DNA from: a virus
IMG/VR virus record: IMGVR_UViG_3300038450_000038
Span: 1-41,279 of that record
Strand: one strand, 5' to 3'
Length of the DNA: 41,279 nucleotides
In this document: positions 1 through 6,357 of the stretch, piece by piece
Layout of the letters: each line of letters starts with the position of its first letter
How positions within the stretch are numbered: the stretch's first letter is position 1
Position numbers and translations under genes: made by a program
Notes under the pieces: model-generated
Database searches by the model: none
The model's input: the letters and a program-made list of their open reading frames with translations, nothing else
What the model was told of the DNA's origin: nothing

Positions 1-69
1 GAGCCGGTTTTTGAACCACGTCTTATTGAGCAAGCGAAACATACGACGGAGATCATTATTCGTTTTCAT
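1..69 (-). CDS. Start of an unidentified gene running off the left edge (partial)
   Basis: Only the first 23 codons are in the window; they begin MKTNNDLRRMF and are rich in basic and hydrophobic residues. The ATG (67-69) follows a purine-rich GGGTGGG ribosome site by a few bases and lies one base after the stop of the tiny ORF at 71-118, the same tight coupling seen throughout this leftward cluster. No family can be recognised from so short a piece. Confidence 0.5.
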   Translation of the reverse strand, partial: MKTNNDLRRMFRLLNKTWFKNRL

Positions 70-70
70 T

Positions 71-118
71 TCACCCACCCTTCCCGCGCCGGGGCTTGCC
101 TGTTTTTGCATGTCCCAT
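71..118 (-). CDS. Possible 15-residue micro-ORF
   Basis: A strong ribosome site (TAGGAGGAAATA) sits directly before an ATG that opens only 15 codons, MGHAKTGKPRRGKGG, ending one base before the ATG of the next gene. The peptide is very basic. It may be a real mini-protein, or a leader that couples translation to the gene at 1-69. The ribosome site is clear; that the peptide itself matters is a guess. Confidence 0.3.
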   Translation of the reverse strand: MGHAKTGKPRRGKGG

Positions 119-127
119 TATTTCCTC

Positions 128-277
128 CTATATAACAAATCCTATCTCATGAACCTTCCCATCTGGTGTAATCGCAGACAAAACTCACATCGTAATCTCG
201 TTGTTATAACCCATGCGCTTCGTTCCCACAACGTACATCACGAAACCCGGATGAGTCTTTGCTAATTCAAGTTCATT
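128..277 (-). pseudogene. Remnant of a small phage gene with a lost start and an in-frame TGA
   Basis: One frame reads ELELAKTHPGFVMYVVG..NNEITM, then TGA (185-187), then VLSAITPDGKVHEIGFVI and TAG (128-130). Both halves look like natural protein, and the second half is a plausible continuation of the first. The expected start, the ATG at 274-276 overlapping the upstream stop as ATGA, is one base out of frame with this reading. The simplest view is a decayed gene with a frameshift near the start and one nonsense codon. Recoding or sequence error would give the same picture. Confidence 0.4.
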
Positions 278-446
278 TCAACTCCTTCTTGTGTCGCTCA
301 GCCGCCGCTTTTAGGGCGTCGTTTGGTTCAGGTGGATTTAGTAGAGTCTCAACAAACATCCTGCTATCTGAATATGTGAGTTTAAGAATTTGTGGTTTTA
401 GGCAGCGTGTACACACGTTGTCTACATAGCGATCGAATTTACTCAT
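273..446 (-). CDS. Small hypothetical protein with a CxxC motif (57 aa)
   Basis: The start chosen is the ATG at 444-446, MSKFDRYVDNVC, because GAGGAGGAAAAG lies directly before it. A CTRC pair suggests one half of a metal site. The second half contains LLNPPEPNDALKAAAER, which resembles the helical end of DUF1778/TacA-type antitoxin sequences, but the N-terminal ribbon-helix-helix of that family is not visible, so no toxin-antitoxin function is claimed. The start overlaps the stop of the upstream gene by 8 bases, indicating translational coupling. Confidence 0.6.
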   Translation of the reverse strand: MSKFDRYVDNVCTRCLKPQILKLTYSDSRMFVETLLNPPEPNDALKAAAERHKKELK

Positions 447-1086
447 CTTTTCCTCCTCGGCATTTCTCGCATAATGTGCGATACCAACTTTCGGTTGTAT
501 CCAACTTGCCTGGAGCGCCACACAGTTCGCAGGTCATAGCCGAGAGCTGTTCAGCCATGGTCACGTATTGGTCGATTTTGTCGGTTCCCGAGCAATAGAA
601 TCGCAGGGTGCCAAACTTCTCCTTCACCTGGCTTACGGCGAAACCGGTGTAAGGATACCAGACAAAATTCTTCAAGCCAATCCGTTCAATCTCGACTCTT
701 CCTACTTTCTTCATGCGGCCAAAAAGAAATTGGGCGATTCTCGCATCCCAGGTAGGCAGTGCTTTGTTTACAAGTTCTTGATGGTATGGATCGGCGTCCG
801 TGCCTTTTCCCATCATTTTATACCCATCGCGTCGAACCGGCGAGAGCCGATAAATCAGATCGTTCCAGCGGCGCGCGAGTCGTTTCTTGAGCAGGAACAT
901 TCGTTTTTGGAACCATGTGTAGCCCAATTCACTCTCGATCGCCAGGCTCAACTGCCAGATGATCTCGAACCAACCATCACCATGATCGAAGCCCCAGCAC
1001 ATGCAGGTTTGGGTCATCGGCGATCGGCGATCCTGGTAGAGGATGGAGAACCGCTTGACAAGCAAGTCATCCAATTCTTTCTTCAT
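439..1086 (-). CDS. Conserved phage protein with C-terminal zinc-ribbon cysteines (215 aa)
   Basis: The start is the ATG at 1084-1086 because GGGGAGG stands five bases upstream; a longer reading frame adds only 14 unlikely residues. An early CMCWGFDHGDGWFEII segment and a later QVKEKFGTLRFY segment are, from memory, typical of a widespread uncharacterised phage protein. It ends in a CELCGAPG..LCEKC pattern that could hold one zinc. The function is unknown. It is part of the leftward run of coupled small genes and overlaps the next gene. Confidence 0.75.
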   Translation of the reverse strand: MKKELDDLLVKRFSILYQDRRSPMTQTCMCWGFDHGDGWFEIIWQLSLAIESELGYTWFQKRMFLLKKRLARRWNDLIYRLSPVRRDGYKMMGKGTDADPYHQELVNKALPTWDARIAQFLFGRMKKVGRVEIERIGLKNFVWYPYTGFAVSQVKEKFGTLRFYCSGTDKIDQYVTMAEQLSAMTCELCGAPGKLDTTESWYRTLCEKCRGGKDE

Positions 1087-1301
1087 TAGAGCCTCCCCAG
1101 AACATCCACAATTAACCACAACCTCCAAAATCGTTTACGCCCACCTGGAAACGGGCAAATTTCACATTCAGCATGTGGACCATAGATACAATCTGCATCA
1201 TATTGGACCACCCACAAAACTTCCCCAGTCACGAGACAATCATAATAAACCCCACATGCGCTCGTGTCTTCTGGGTGATCTCTTTCAATCCAGATGTGCA
1301 T
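1086..1301 (-). CDS. Small cysteine-containing hypothetical protein (71 aa)
   Basis: The ATG at 1299-1301 follows GGGAGG at proper spacing. The protein begins MHIWIERDHPED and has a CEIC pair plus further cysteines (CGVYYDC), compatible with a small metal-binding fold. The stop touches the start of the next gene, as expected for a coupled operon. No family is recognised. Confidence 0.55.
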   Translation of the reverse strand: MHIWIERDHPEDTSACGVYYDCLVTGEVLWVVQYDADCIYGPHAECEICPFPGGRKRFWRLWLIVDVLGRL

Positions 1302-1310
1302 AGAACCTCC

Positions 1311-1397
1311 CTATCGAAATACTATCGCAAATGCTATGAGCGCTCCAAGAGCCACTCCGAGCATTATCAGCATTGCCCAACGCTGATTGGTGTTCAT
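1311..1397 (-). CDS. 28-residue single-span membrane peptide
   Basis: This short gene fills a gap between two coupled genes. ATG at 1395-1397 is preceded by GAGAGGTGGTAA and immediately follows the stop of the upstream membrane gene. The product, MNTNQRWAMLIMLG and onward to FAIVFR, is one hydrophobic helix after a short polar start. Such tiny membrane peptides are common in phage early regions; its role is unknown. Confidence 0.5.
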   Translation of the reverse strand: MNTNQRWAMLIMLGVALGALIAFAIVFR

Positions 1398-1562
1398 TTA
1401 CCACCTCTCGTGAAATTTCACTCTCGTCTTGCGATATGCACCAACACATGCTATAATCACAATCCCTAGCCACACCGCACCACAGAACGCGATCAGAAAA
1501 AGTATAGCTAAATTGATGATTGTGTTGATGATTGCTTGACAAAATGACAAGAAAATGTTCAT
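1398..1562 (-). CDS. Small membrane protein (54 aa)
   Basis: The start is the ATG at 1560-1562, MNIFLSFCQAI, because it overlaps the upstream stop as ATGA and has GGGAGAACAG before it. Residues about 5-42 are strongly hydrophobic and can make one or two membrane spans; the tail KTRVKFHERW is basic and probably cytoplasmic. No lysis or superinfection-exclusion family is recognised. Confidence 0.55.
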   Translation of the reverse strand: MNIFLSFCQAIINTIINLAILFLIAFCGAVWLGIVIIACVGAYRKTRVKFHERW

Positions 1563-1741
1563 TTCTGTTCTCCCGTCAGGATGATGTGTGCTCCAGCTAT
1601 TGTAATAAGCAGGAGTATAACCACTAGTAAAGGAAAATGCAGGATATACGAGAGCGCGAATCCGAAACATAGCCCACCAAAATAGAACCATCTCCATATG
1701 GGAGTGCATTGATACATATGTGTGAAACTTCTGTCTCTCAT
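1559..1741 (-). CDS. Small membrane protein (60 aa)
   Basis: The ATG at 1739-1741 follows GGAGG at ideal spacing, so the longer frame upstream is not used. The sequence MRDRSFTHMYQ is followed by two hydrophobic stretches (about residues 19-33 and 35-53), giving a probable helical hairpin in the membrane. It lies between two other small genes with 4-base overlaps on both sides. Function unknown. Confidence 0.6.
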   Translation of the reverse strand: MRDRSFTHMYQCTPIWRWFYFGGLCFGFALSYILHFPLLVVILLLITIAGAHIILTGEQK

Positions 1742-1995
1742 ATTTCCTCCACTTTCACGACACGACTCGTCTGTACAAAATGATGTGTACAACCTGGTTG
1801 TATAACATCATCCTGTAGGAATACTGACTGACCAAAAGCGATTTCTGGCCATGCAAGCAGCCTACCATGACGCGAGCGGTGCTTACCTGAGCGATGTGTC
1901 TCCTCAGCCTGAAACCAAGTCATCTCCCCGTCATCGTGTTTTGTAATCACATACACTGAGCCGTTCTCAGTCGTGAACCTGATTCTGATTCTCAC
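1738..1995 (-). CDS. Hypothetical protein (85 aa)
   Basis: GTG at 1993-1995 is taken as start; it overlaps the upstream stop in ATGTGA and has GAGGGCAAT before it. The N-terminal half, MRIRIRFTTENGSVYVI..DDGEMTWF, looks like a small beta-sheet domain; the later part contains His and Cys residues (GCTHHF) and ends in a charged strand. No match to a known family can be named. Confidence 0.6.
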   Translation of the reverse strand: MRIRIRFTTENGSVYVITKHDDGEMTWFQAEETHRSGKHRSRHGRLLAWPEIAFGQSVFLQDDVIQPGCTHHFVQTSRVVKVEEI

Positions 1996-2174
1996 ATTGC
2001 CCTCAATTCATTCATGAGTTTCTGCTCATAGAACAGTTGATCTATGCAGATGACCAAAATGGTCATCGCGCCCATGAAGGATTCATCATCCCAATCCCTA
2101 CGTTGGGCTGATAGAGCTAGAATTGTGTCGCCCAGAATCTTGACTCCCAAGCCCGGATTAGGTGATGTCTGCAT
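1992..2174 (-). CDS. Hypothetical protein (60 aa)
   Basis: The ATG at 2172-2174 follows GGAGGAGTTAGATA. The protein appears mostly helical, with a hydrophobic stretch MTILVICIDQLF near residues 37-48 and a charged end. It is the first intact leftward gene downstream of the TnpB insertions. Its start lies inside the tail of a disrupted reading frame (see 2158-2250). Confidence 0.55.
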   Translation of the reverse strand: MQTSPNPGLGVKILGDTILALSAQRRDWDDESFMGAMTILVICIDQLFYEQKLMNELRAM

Positions 2175-2250
2175 TATCTAACTCCTCCTTTGCCACCATC
2201 TTGTGATACTTCCGACAGCGACAAAGTTGCGTGTGGTTTTTCTTTTGACA
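2158..2250 (-). pseudogene. Possible 3' remnant of a phage gene cut by the left TnpB element
   Basis: Directly after the apparent right end of the left element a frame reads KKNHTQLCRCRKYHKM, then VAKEELDNADIT and TAA (2158-2160), overlapping the next gene's start by 17 bases. The clustered Cys/His residues and the coupled overlap look like the tail of a real small zinc-binding gene whose beginning has been displaced. No start codon with a ribosome site is left. The interpretation rests on appearance only. Confidence 0.3.
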
Positions 2251-2400
2251 TCCTCCCCCACATAAATGCGAAGGATTCCTACAGGCTCTATACGCTTACG
2301 CATACGATGCCCTCGGTGGGTTCCTGAGCCGACGCCCCAATAGCAGGCGAAGTGTCTCTACAGGCTAAAACGGCATGCCCTGCCGCTAAAATGTTTAGTG
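2247..2400 (-). ncRNA. Putative omega-RNA overlapping the 3' end of the left tnpB
   Basis: In TnpB elements a guide RNA scaffold is made from the 3' end of tnpB through the right end of the element, and the guide is the flanking DNA. Here the scaffold would end in the GGAGGATGTCA boundary and the guide would start with the flank AAAGAAAAACCACACGC. The position comes from family knowledge and the visible right-end hairpin; the 5' limit is arbitrary. Confidence 0.35.
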
Positions 2401-3499
2401 CCCCAACAAAGTCTGCGTTGGCTGCGAACCCGCACGACATGCAAACAAACTTCGATTGCGTCTTGCGGTTGTCCTTAGAAACGTGCTGGCACTCGGGACA
2501 AGTACGACTGGTGTTCTGTGGCGGTACTGCGATTACTTCGCCGCCCAGCCAGTGCTGCTTGTACTCCAACTGCCTGCGTGTCTCGAACCACGATTGGTCG
2601 AGGATAGACTTGTTGAGACCAGACTTCGCTGCAACGTTCTTCCCCTTCTTCTCGATGGTTCCCGCTGCTGATGCAGACATATTCTTTACTTGCAAATCTT
2701 CGATACACACGACGGCGTGGCTTTTGCTAATCGTGTTTGTTACTTTGTGGATGAAGTCCGAGCGAGTAGCCGCAATCTTGCGGTGCAACTTGGCTACTGC
2801 CGCTTTCGCCTTCTTCCAGTTCTGACTAAACTTTTTCTTGCGACTCAGACGACGTTGCAACAAGCGCATACGCTTCTGATATTTCTTCCCGACGTTTGCT
2901 GGGTCGATGACTTCGCCATCCGAGAGCGTTGCAAATTGCACAACCCCCATGTCGATGCCCACGATTGATGAAGATGGGTGAACGGGCTGCTCAACGATTC
3001 GCAGCGTGCTAATACTGACGTACCATTTACCCGCATTCTCGCTCACAGTGACGTTCTTGAGTGCGCCCAACACTTCACGGCTGTTGCGATAGCGCATCCA
3101 GCCAATCTTCGGCAAGCGGATGCGGCTGTTCTCTTGGTCGAGTGTGATAGTCTTCGGGTCTGATTCTCGAAACGATGTGCGCTGTCCTTTCTTCTTGAAC
3201 TTCGGAAACTGAGCACGCTTCTTGAAAAAGTTCTGGTACGCTTTGTCCAAGTCCACCAACGCTTGCTGCAAAGCATGCGCTGGCGTCTCCAACAGCCACG
3301 GTGTTTCCTGTTTCCACAAGGTGAGCAACTTATCCAGTTGGTAGCGAGTGTGGGAGCGTCCCGTGGTTTCGTACATTTCCTTTTGCAGAGCGAGAGCATG
3401 GTTGTAGATGTAGCGCACACTGCCAGCGAATCGGCGCATCATGCGTTGCTGTTCGCCATTCGGCATCAGTTCAAACTTGAATGCTTGCCTACGCTCCAT
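2288..3499 (-). CDS. tnpB: TnpB, RNA-guided nuclease of an IS200/IS605-type element (403 aa)
   Basis: TnpB proteins cut DNA under the direction of an omega-RNA and favour retention of their element. This one is full length. The helix-turn-helix-like start MERRQAFKFELMPN is followed by the RuvC-I motif GIDMGVVQFATLSDG (Asp183), RuvC-II VVCIEDLQV (Glu267), a zinc finger with CPEC (334-337) and CMSC (353-356), and RuvC-III NADFVGALNIL (Asp363). All three catalytic acids are present, so it is probably active. GAGGAG lies before the ATG at 3497-3499. It has no neighbouring tnpA and is only distantly like the second TnpB to its right. Confidence 0.95.
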   Translation of the reverse strand: MERRQAFKFELMPNGEQQRMMRRFAGSVRYIYNHALALQKEMYETTGRSHTRYQLDKLLTLWKQETPWLLETPAHALQQALVDLDKAYQNFFKKRAQFPKFKKKGQRTSFRESDPKTITLDQENSRIRLPKIGWMRYRNSREVLGALKNVTVSENAGKWYVSISTLRIVEQPVHPSSSIVGIDMGVVQFATLSDGEVIDPANVGKKYQKRMRLLQRRLSRKKKFSQNWKKAKAAVAKLHRKIAATRSDFIHKVTNTISKSHAVVCIEDLQVKNMSASAAGTIEKKGKNVAAKSGLNKSILDQSWFETRRQLEYKQHWLGGEVIAVPPQNTSRTCPECQHVSKDNRKTQSKFVCMSCGFAANADFVGALNILAAGHAVLACRDTSPAIGASAQEPTEGIVCVSV

Positions 3500-3534
3500 T
3501 TGCTCTCCTCTCTTAACGTTCTACGGTTCGCTTA

Positions 3535-3556
3535 CCCCATGCCTTAAAGTGCGGGG
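3535..3556. repeat. Imperfect palindrome at the left end of the left TnpB element
   Basis: CCCC at 3535-3538 faces GGGG at 3553-3556, with partly pairing bases around a central TTAA. Hairpins of this form are the ends recognised by Y1 transposases in IS200/IS605 elements. It lies about 35 bp upstream of tnpB. Confidence 0.5.
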
Positions 3557-3629
3557 CTTGCGCTCGTCGGATGTCCAGTTCGGCCTGGAGCATCTTGCGG
3601 TTGACTCGGGTAGCCCAGTAGTGACAACT

Positions 3630-3649
3630 CCTCTGGCTAAAGCCAGAGG
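3630..3649. repeat. Right-end hairpin of the right TnpB element and probable omega-RNA 3' stem
   Basis: CCTCTGGCT and AGCCAGAGG form nine perfect pairs around a minimal loop, just downstream of the tnpB stop. In this family the right-end hairpin is both the transposase recognition site and part of the omega-RNA scaffold. The guide would begin after GTTGTCAC, about 3620 and leftward. Confidence 0.55.
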
Positions 3650-3654
3650 CTTCG

Positions 3655-4773
3655 TTAGACTAGGCATGGCATTACCTCGCCTACCTTAACGTCTAAGGGC
3701 ACCGTCCGTGCCCGTCCTAAAATCAATTGAGCCGAAACCAAATCTCGGGGTGCTATGAGTCCGCACTCGATACAAACGTGCTCTCTATCTGAAAGCAACT
3801 TGCGAACCGATGCACCGCACAAACAAGTTTGACTCGTACCTCGCGGGTCTACGGCAACGAACCTGCGACCAGCTTTTGCAGCTTTGTACGCAAGCATTGA
3901 AATGAAACTTGCCCACCCCACATCTGAAACTGATTTGGCAAGCATCCCTGCTGCCAATCCTTTTACATTGAGGTCTTCTACTGCGATGACTCCGTACTTC
4001 TGAATAATTCCGTGCGACAACTTGTGCTGGAAATCCTTCCGCTGATTTGTGATATGCTCGTGAATCTTTTGGAGAATCTGAACAGCCTTACGCCGTCTGT
4101 GTGAACCCTTCTTGCGTCTTGCTACACGACGCTGTGCTATCCGCAACTTGGCTTGCGCCTTTTGATACAAGCGGGGGTTCTCAACCTTTGTGCCGTCTGA
4201 CAGCATGGCAAACGATTCCAAACCCACATCAATGCCTATTTCCTTCTCCGACTTTGGCAACGGTTGCAACTCAACATCGCATGAAAAGCACGCATACCAT
4301 GCGCCACAAATCTGCTTGAGAAACAACGTGCCTAATATCTCAGGCAATGGACGATGCAGCTTAATCTTGACGTTGCCAACCTTAGACAACTTGAGTACGT
4401 TGCCCTCGACCCTGAACGCTTGCCGTGTGAACACAAGACTATGGAAACGATTGCGACCTTTAAATCTTGGAAAACCTGGATTCTCACCTCTCTTGACACG
4501 TCGGAAGAAATTTTGGAACGAACGATTAAGACGAATCAATACCGCTTGCAGGGTATGAGCATGGACGCCATTAAACTCGGGTCGGTCTTCTTTGATTCCA
4601 GGTAACTGCGCCTGTTGCTGCAACCAAGTGACACCCTTCCCTGTTGTCTTGTAGGACTCAATCCGCTCCTGCAATGCAGCGTTATATAACTCTCGACACA
4701 AATCTAGCTGAGTCGAAAGTGTCTCTCGCTGTTTGCGGTTTGGATACAGTCGGTATTTATACGTTAAATACAC
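3655..4773 (-). CDS. tnpB: TnpB, RNA-guided nuclease of a second IS200/IS605-type element (372 aa)
   Basis: GTG at 4771-4773 has GAGGAG upstream and starts MYLTYKYRLYPN, a standard TnpB opening. RuvC-I is GIDVGLESFAMLSDG (Asp182), RuvC-II is IAVEDLNVKGLAAG (Glu266) and RuvC-III is PRDLVSAQLIL (Asp344). The zinc finger is unusual: the first pair reads CLC (317, 319) rather than CxxC, while the second is CIEC (334-337). The catalytic acids are intact, but altered zinc binding may affect activity. It differs greatly in sequence from the neighbouring TnpB, so the pair arose by two insertions, not duplication. Confidence 0.92.
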   Translation of the reverse strand: MYLTYKYRLYPNRKQRETLSTQLDLCRELYNAALQERIESYKTTGKGVTWLQQQAQLPGIKEDRPEFNGVHAHTLQAVLIRLNRSFQNFFRRVKRGENPGFPRFKGRNRFHSLVFTRQAFRVEGNVLKLSKVGNVKIKLHRPLPEILGTLFLKQICGAWYACFSCDVELQPLPKSEKEIGIDVGLESFAMLSDGTKVENPRLYQKAQAKLRIAQRRVARRKKGSHRRRKAVQILQKIHEHITNQRKDFQHKLSHGIIQKYGVIAVEDLNVKGLAAGMLAKSVSDVGWASFISMLAYKAAKAGRRFVAVDPRGTSQTCLCGASVRKLLSDREHVCIECGLIAPRDLVSAQLILGRARTVPLDVKVGEVMPCLV

Positions 4774-4809
4774 TATGCGTCTCCTCGCTTACCTCGCCCC
4801 AACCCAACT

Positions 4810-4823
4810 ACGCCTTTCGGCGT
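4810..4823. repeat. Left-end hairpin of the right TnpB element
   Basis: ACGCC and GGCGT pair perfectly around TTTC. The hairpin lies 37 bp upstream of the tnpB GTG and abuts the point where the signal-peptide gene at 4823-4867 stops, consistent with it being the left terminus. Confidence 0.45.
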
Positions 4824-4867
4824 TACATGGCGAATAACAGCGTGATGGTGACGAGTGTTTTCTTCAT
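4823..4867 (-). pseudogene. Secreted-protein gene truncated by TnpB element insertion
   Basis: Two bases after the stop of the upstream secreted-protein gene an ATG opens MKKTLVTITLLFAM and then TAA. This is the beginning of a classical signal peptide (two lysines, hydrophobic core) that ends exactly where the element's left-end hairpin begins. The reading frame therefore seems to have been cut by the insertion after about 13 codons. No continuation was identified on the far side of either element. Confidence 0.5.
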
Positions 4868-4869
4868 GG

Positions 4870-5292
4870 TCAGTTCGTCGGGGGTGCAGCTTTAGACACG
4901 GCGATGATCTTGTACGTCTCGGACTCAATCTTCGATCCGTCAAGACTGGTAGGCCAAAACAGCTTCGCCTTGTCCCCGTTAAACTTGGCTTCAAACTCAT
5001 CAACCAGAGGCACGCGACAGGAACGAACGTTGCCGGGACCAGCGAACCGCTCTTGGAACTTGCTGGTGCAGTTGACGACGGCGCTGTCGCCGTTCGGCAG
5101 AACTAGGGTGAGGGTTGCGCCACGAAGGTTCAAATTCTGGGCGATGCCGTAGCTTCTGTTGGCGAAGGCATAACTGTACGCCACGTTGCTATCCTGACGA
5201 TTCGTCACTTTCACTTTGACCCGCTCTTTGTCTTTGGCGAACACTGAGCAGACCATCACTAAACTCAAGAGTATCGTTGCGATTGTTTTCAT
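4870..5292 (-). CDS. Secreted hypothetical protein with signal peptide (140 aa)
   Basis: The start is the ATG at 5290-5292 because GGAGG lies just upstream and it overlaps the upstream stop as ATGA. Residues 1-19, MKTIATILLSLVMVCSVFA, are a type I signal peptide. The mature part is beta-rich, with two cysteines (in VVNCTS and VRSCRV) that could form a disulfide if exported. No family is named with confidence. The coupling to the 34-residue gene upstream argues it belongs to the phage operon rather than to the insertion. Confidence 0.7.
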   Translation of the reverse strand: MKTIATILLSLVMVCSVFAKDKERVKVKVTNRQDSNVAYSYAFANRSYGIAQNLNLRGATLTLVLPNGDSAVVNCTSKFQERFAGPGNVRSCRVPLVDEFEAKFNGDKAKLFWPTSLDGSKIESETYKIIAVSKAAPPTN

Positions 5293-5393
5293 ACATCCTC
5301 CGCGAAGTCTGAAGCGAAATCTTGAAACACTTCCCAATTGTCCGTATAGCCAAAACGGTACATCAACTGCCCAGTCTCAAGGTTAATCGTCAC
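5289..5393 (-). CDS. 34-residue protein coupled to genes on both sides
   Basis: A GTG at 5391-5393 overlaps the stop of the preceding gene (GTGA) and has AAGGAG eight bases upstream; its own stop overlaps the ATG of the next gene (ATGA). The product starts VTINLETGQLMYRFGY and has an acidic end rich in Phe and Asp. Double 4-base overlaps and a clean ribosome site make a real gene likely. Function unknown. Confidence 0.6.
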   Translation of the reverse strand: MTINLETGQLMYRFGYTDNWEVFQDFASDFAEDV

Positions 5394-5716
5394 TTTGTCA
5401 TCTCCTTTAGCTGAACTACAGCACTCTTTGTAGCAAATCTCCATAGCGGCTCTTGCACGCCGTAGATGCGGAAGAGATCATTCAGGAATCGCTTGTATAG
5501 CTCTCCGCCATCGGCTAGCATCTCAGTGCTAAGTCCATTGTTTCTCACAAAATGCGAACCGCGCAGCCCAAAGGAAGCGAACATATCACGCGCTAGGACT
5601 TTACCAGCCCAACGAGCATGAGCTATCATCGCATCAACCCGTTCTCTATTCACCATGTTGATGATCTGGTACCGATTAGCTCCGGCTCTATGTGCTGCTT
5701 TGTGTTGGAGTTGCAT
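5390..5716 (-). CDS. Hypothetical helical protein (108 aa)
   Basis: The ATG at 5714-5716 follows GGGAGATAAGCC. The protein is mainly helical and basic, starting MQLQHKAAHRAGANRY, with a central FGLRGSHFVRNNG segment and no membrane span. It is translationally linked to the 34-residue gene that follows. No known fold or motif is recognised. Confidence 0.6.
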   Translation of the reverse strand: MQLQHKAAHRAGANRYQIINMVNRERVDAMIAHARWAGKVLARDMFASFGLRGSHFVRNNGLSTEMLADGGELYKRFLNDLFRIYGVQEPLWRFATKSAVVQLKEMTK

Positions 5717-5719
5717 GGC

Positions 5720-5911
5720 TTATCTCCCTTCACTACTCGATACAAGAATAGCTCCAATCGCAACACCAAACATCAACCCGCCAAGCGTCTCATGTCCAGT
5801 CATGCAAGCGCCGAGCATCACGAAGAAGTAAGTCCAGCAGAACACCTTAGCGATCATTGGCACGTAGTTCCAATCTGCTTGCATTCTTTGTACTTCAGCT
5901 TGTGATAGCAT
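5720..5911 (-). CDS. Small two-span membrane protein (63 aa)
   Basis: The start is taken at the ATG 5909-5911, MLSQAEVQRMQADW, since AAAGGA lies eight bases upstream; an earlier GTG at 5959 has no good ribosome site. Two hydrophobic helices (about residues 18-34 and 40-57) suggest an inner-membrane hairpin. It is the first gene of the leftward cluster, so the cluster's promoter should lie just to the right. Confidence 0.6.
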   Translation of the reverse strand: MLSQAEVQRMQADWNYVPMIAKVFCWTYFFVMLGACMTGHETLGGLMFGVAIGAILVSSSEGR

Positions 5912-6101
5912 CGCCGTTTTCCTTTCTGACCGCCGCTTGCGGAGCTTTTTGCCGCTCACTTCTAAGATTTTTGGCTGCGCAGTCCCGTGTCTAACTCTCG
6001 AAGCATCAGCAAGTTACGTCTCGGAGTTCGTAAAGTGCTGATAATTAGGGCTTTAGGCTAAGGATCGCTCCTGATCGAGTTTGGGAGATACCCACCGAAA
6101 T

Positions 6102-6116
6102 TTCTGAAATTCAGAA
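6102..6116. promoter_or_regulatory. 15-bp perfect inverted repeat, candidate operator
   Basis: TTCTGAA-A-TTCAGAA is a perfect palindrome around a single central base. Its position in the divergent control region suggests a repressor-type binding site, but no repressor gene is in the window. Confidence 0.35.
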
Positions 6117-6155
6117 TTCTATGTTGTTGATAATAGGGGGGTTAAGTTCCGTGAG

Positions 6156-6357
6156 GGAGCCTCAAATAAGTGCTTGTTTTACAGCACTTTAGCTATGCTA
6201 GTGGGCTGATATGGGGGATGGGGCTAAGATGTTGATAAGACTGAGTTTATATTAAGCTGTAGATATATACAGTTGTATGTATAGGATAGGGGATTTGGAT
6301 AGCTGGAGCCTCAAATATGGGGGTGAAATTTTGGAAATGGTACATTTTGGAGGCTCA
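6156..6357. repeat. GGAGCCTCAAATA repeats (two direct, one inverted partial)
   Basis: GGAGCCTCAAATA occurs at 6156-6168 and again at 6305-6317; a shorter inverted copy, GGAGGCTCA, lies at 6349-6357. Thirteen identical bases twice in 160 bp of non-coding DNA is unlikely by chance and suggests a bound regulator. Confidence 0.45.

Larger units (their letters stand above)
2247..3560 (-). mobile_element. IS200/IS605-type element with tnpB only (left element)
   Basis: The element holds one tnpB and terminal sequences of the IS1341/IS605 kind. The probable right end is at about 2247, where the minus strand reads ..GGGGGAGGATGTCA after an AGGAT/ATCCT hairpin. The probable left end carries an imperfect palindrome CCCC..GGGG at 3535-3556. 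No tnpA (Y1 transposase) is present, so movement would need TnpA from elsewhere. Exact ends cannot be set without an uninterrupted relative for comparison. Confidence 0.65.
3618..4830 (-). mobile_element. IS200/IS605-type element with tnpB only (right element)
   Basis: This second, distinct element lies about 60 bp from the first in the same orientation. Its right end is marked by a perfect stem CCTCTGGCT/AGCCAGAGG at 3630-3649 beside GTTGTCAC, a form typical of IS605-type right ends. A small ACGCC-TTTC-GGCGT hairpin (4810-4823) marks the left end. It has interrupted a signal-peptide gene beginning at 4867. No tnpA is present. Confidence 0.65.

Noticed and set aside
128-277. General TGA-to-Trp code change in the phage
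   Set aside because: TGA is used as a normal stop in several well-supported genes in this cluster, including ATGA overlaps.
568-1089. Long rightward frame opposite the 215-residue leftward gene
   Set aside because: It has no ribosome site or recognisable protein features, and the leftward gene has clear zinc and conserved phage segments plus coupling to its neighbours.
2352-2825. Rightward frames opposite the first tnpB
   Set aside because: They are shadows of a full-length TnpB with all catalytic residues.
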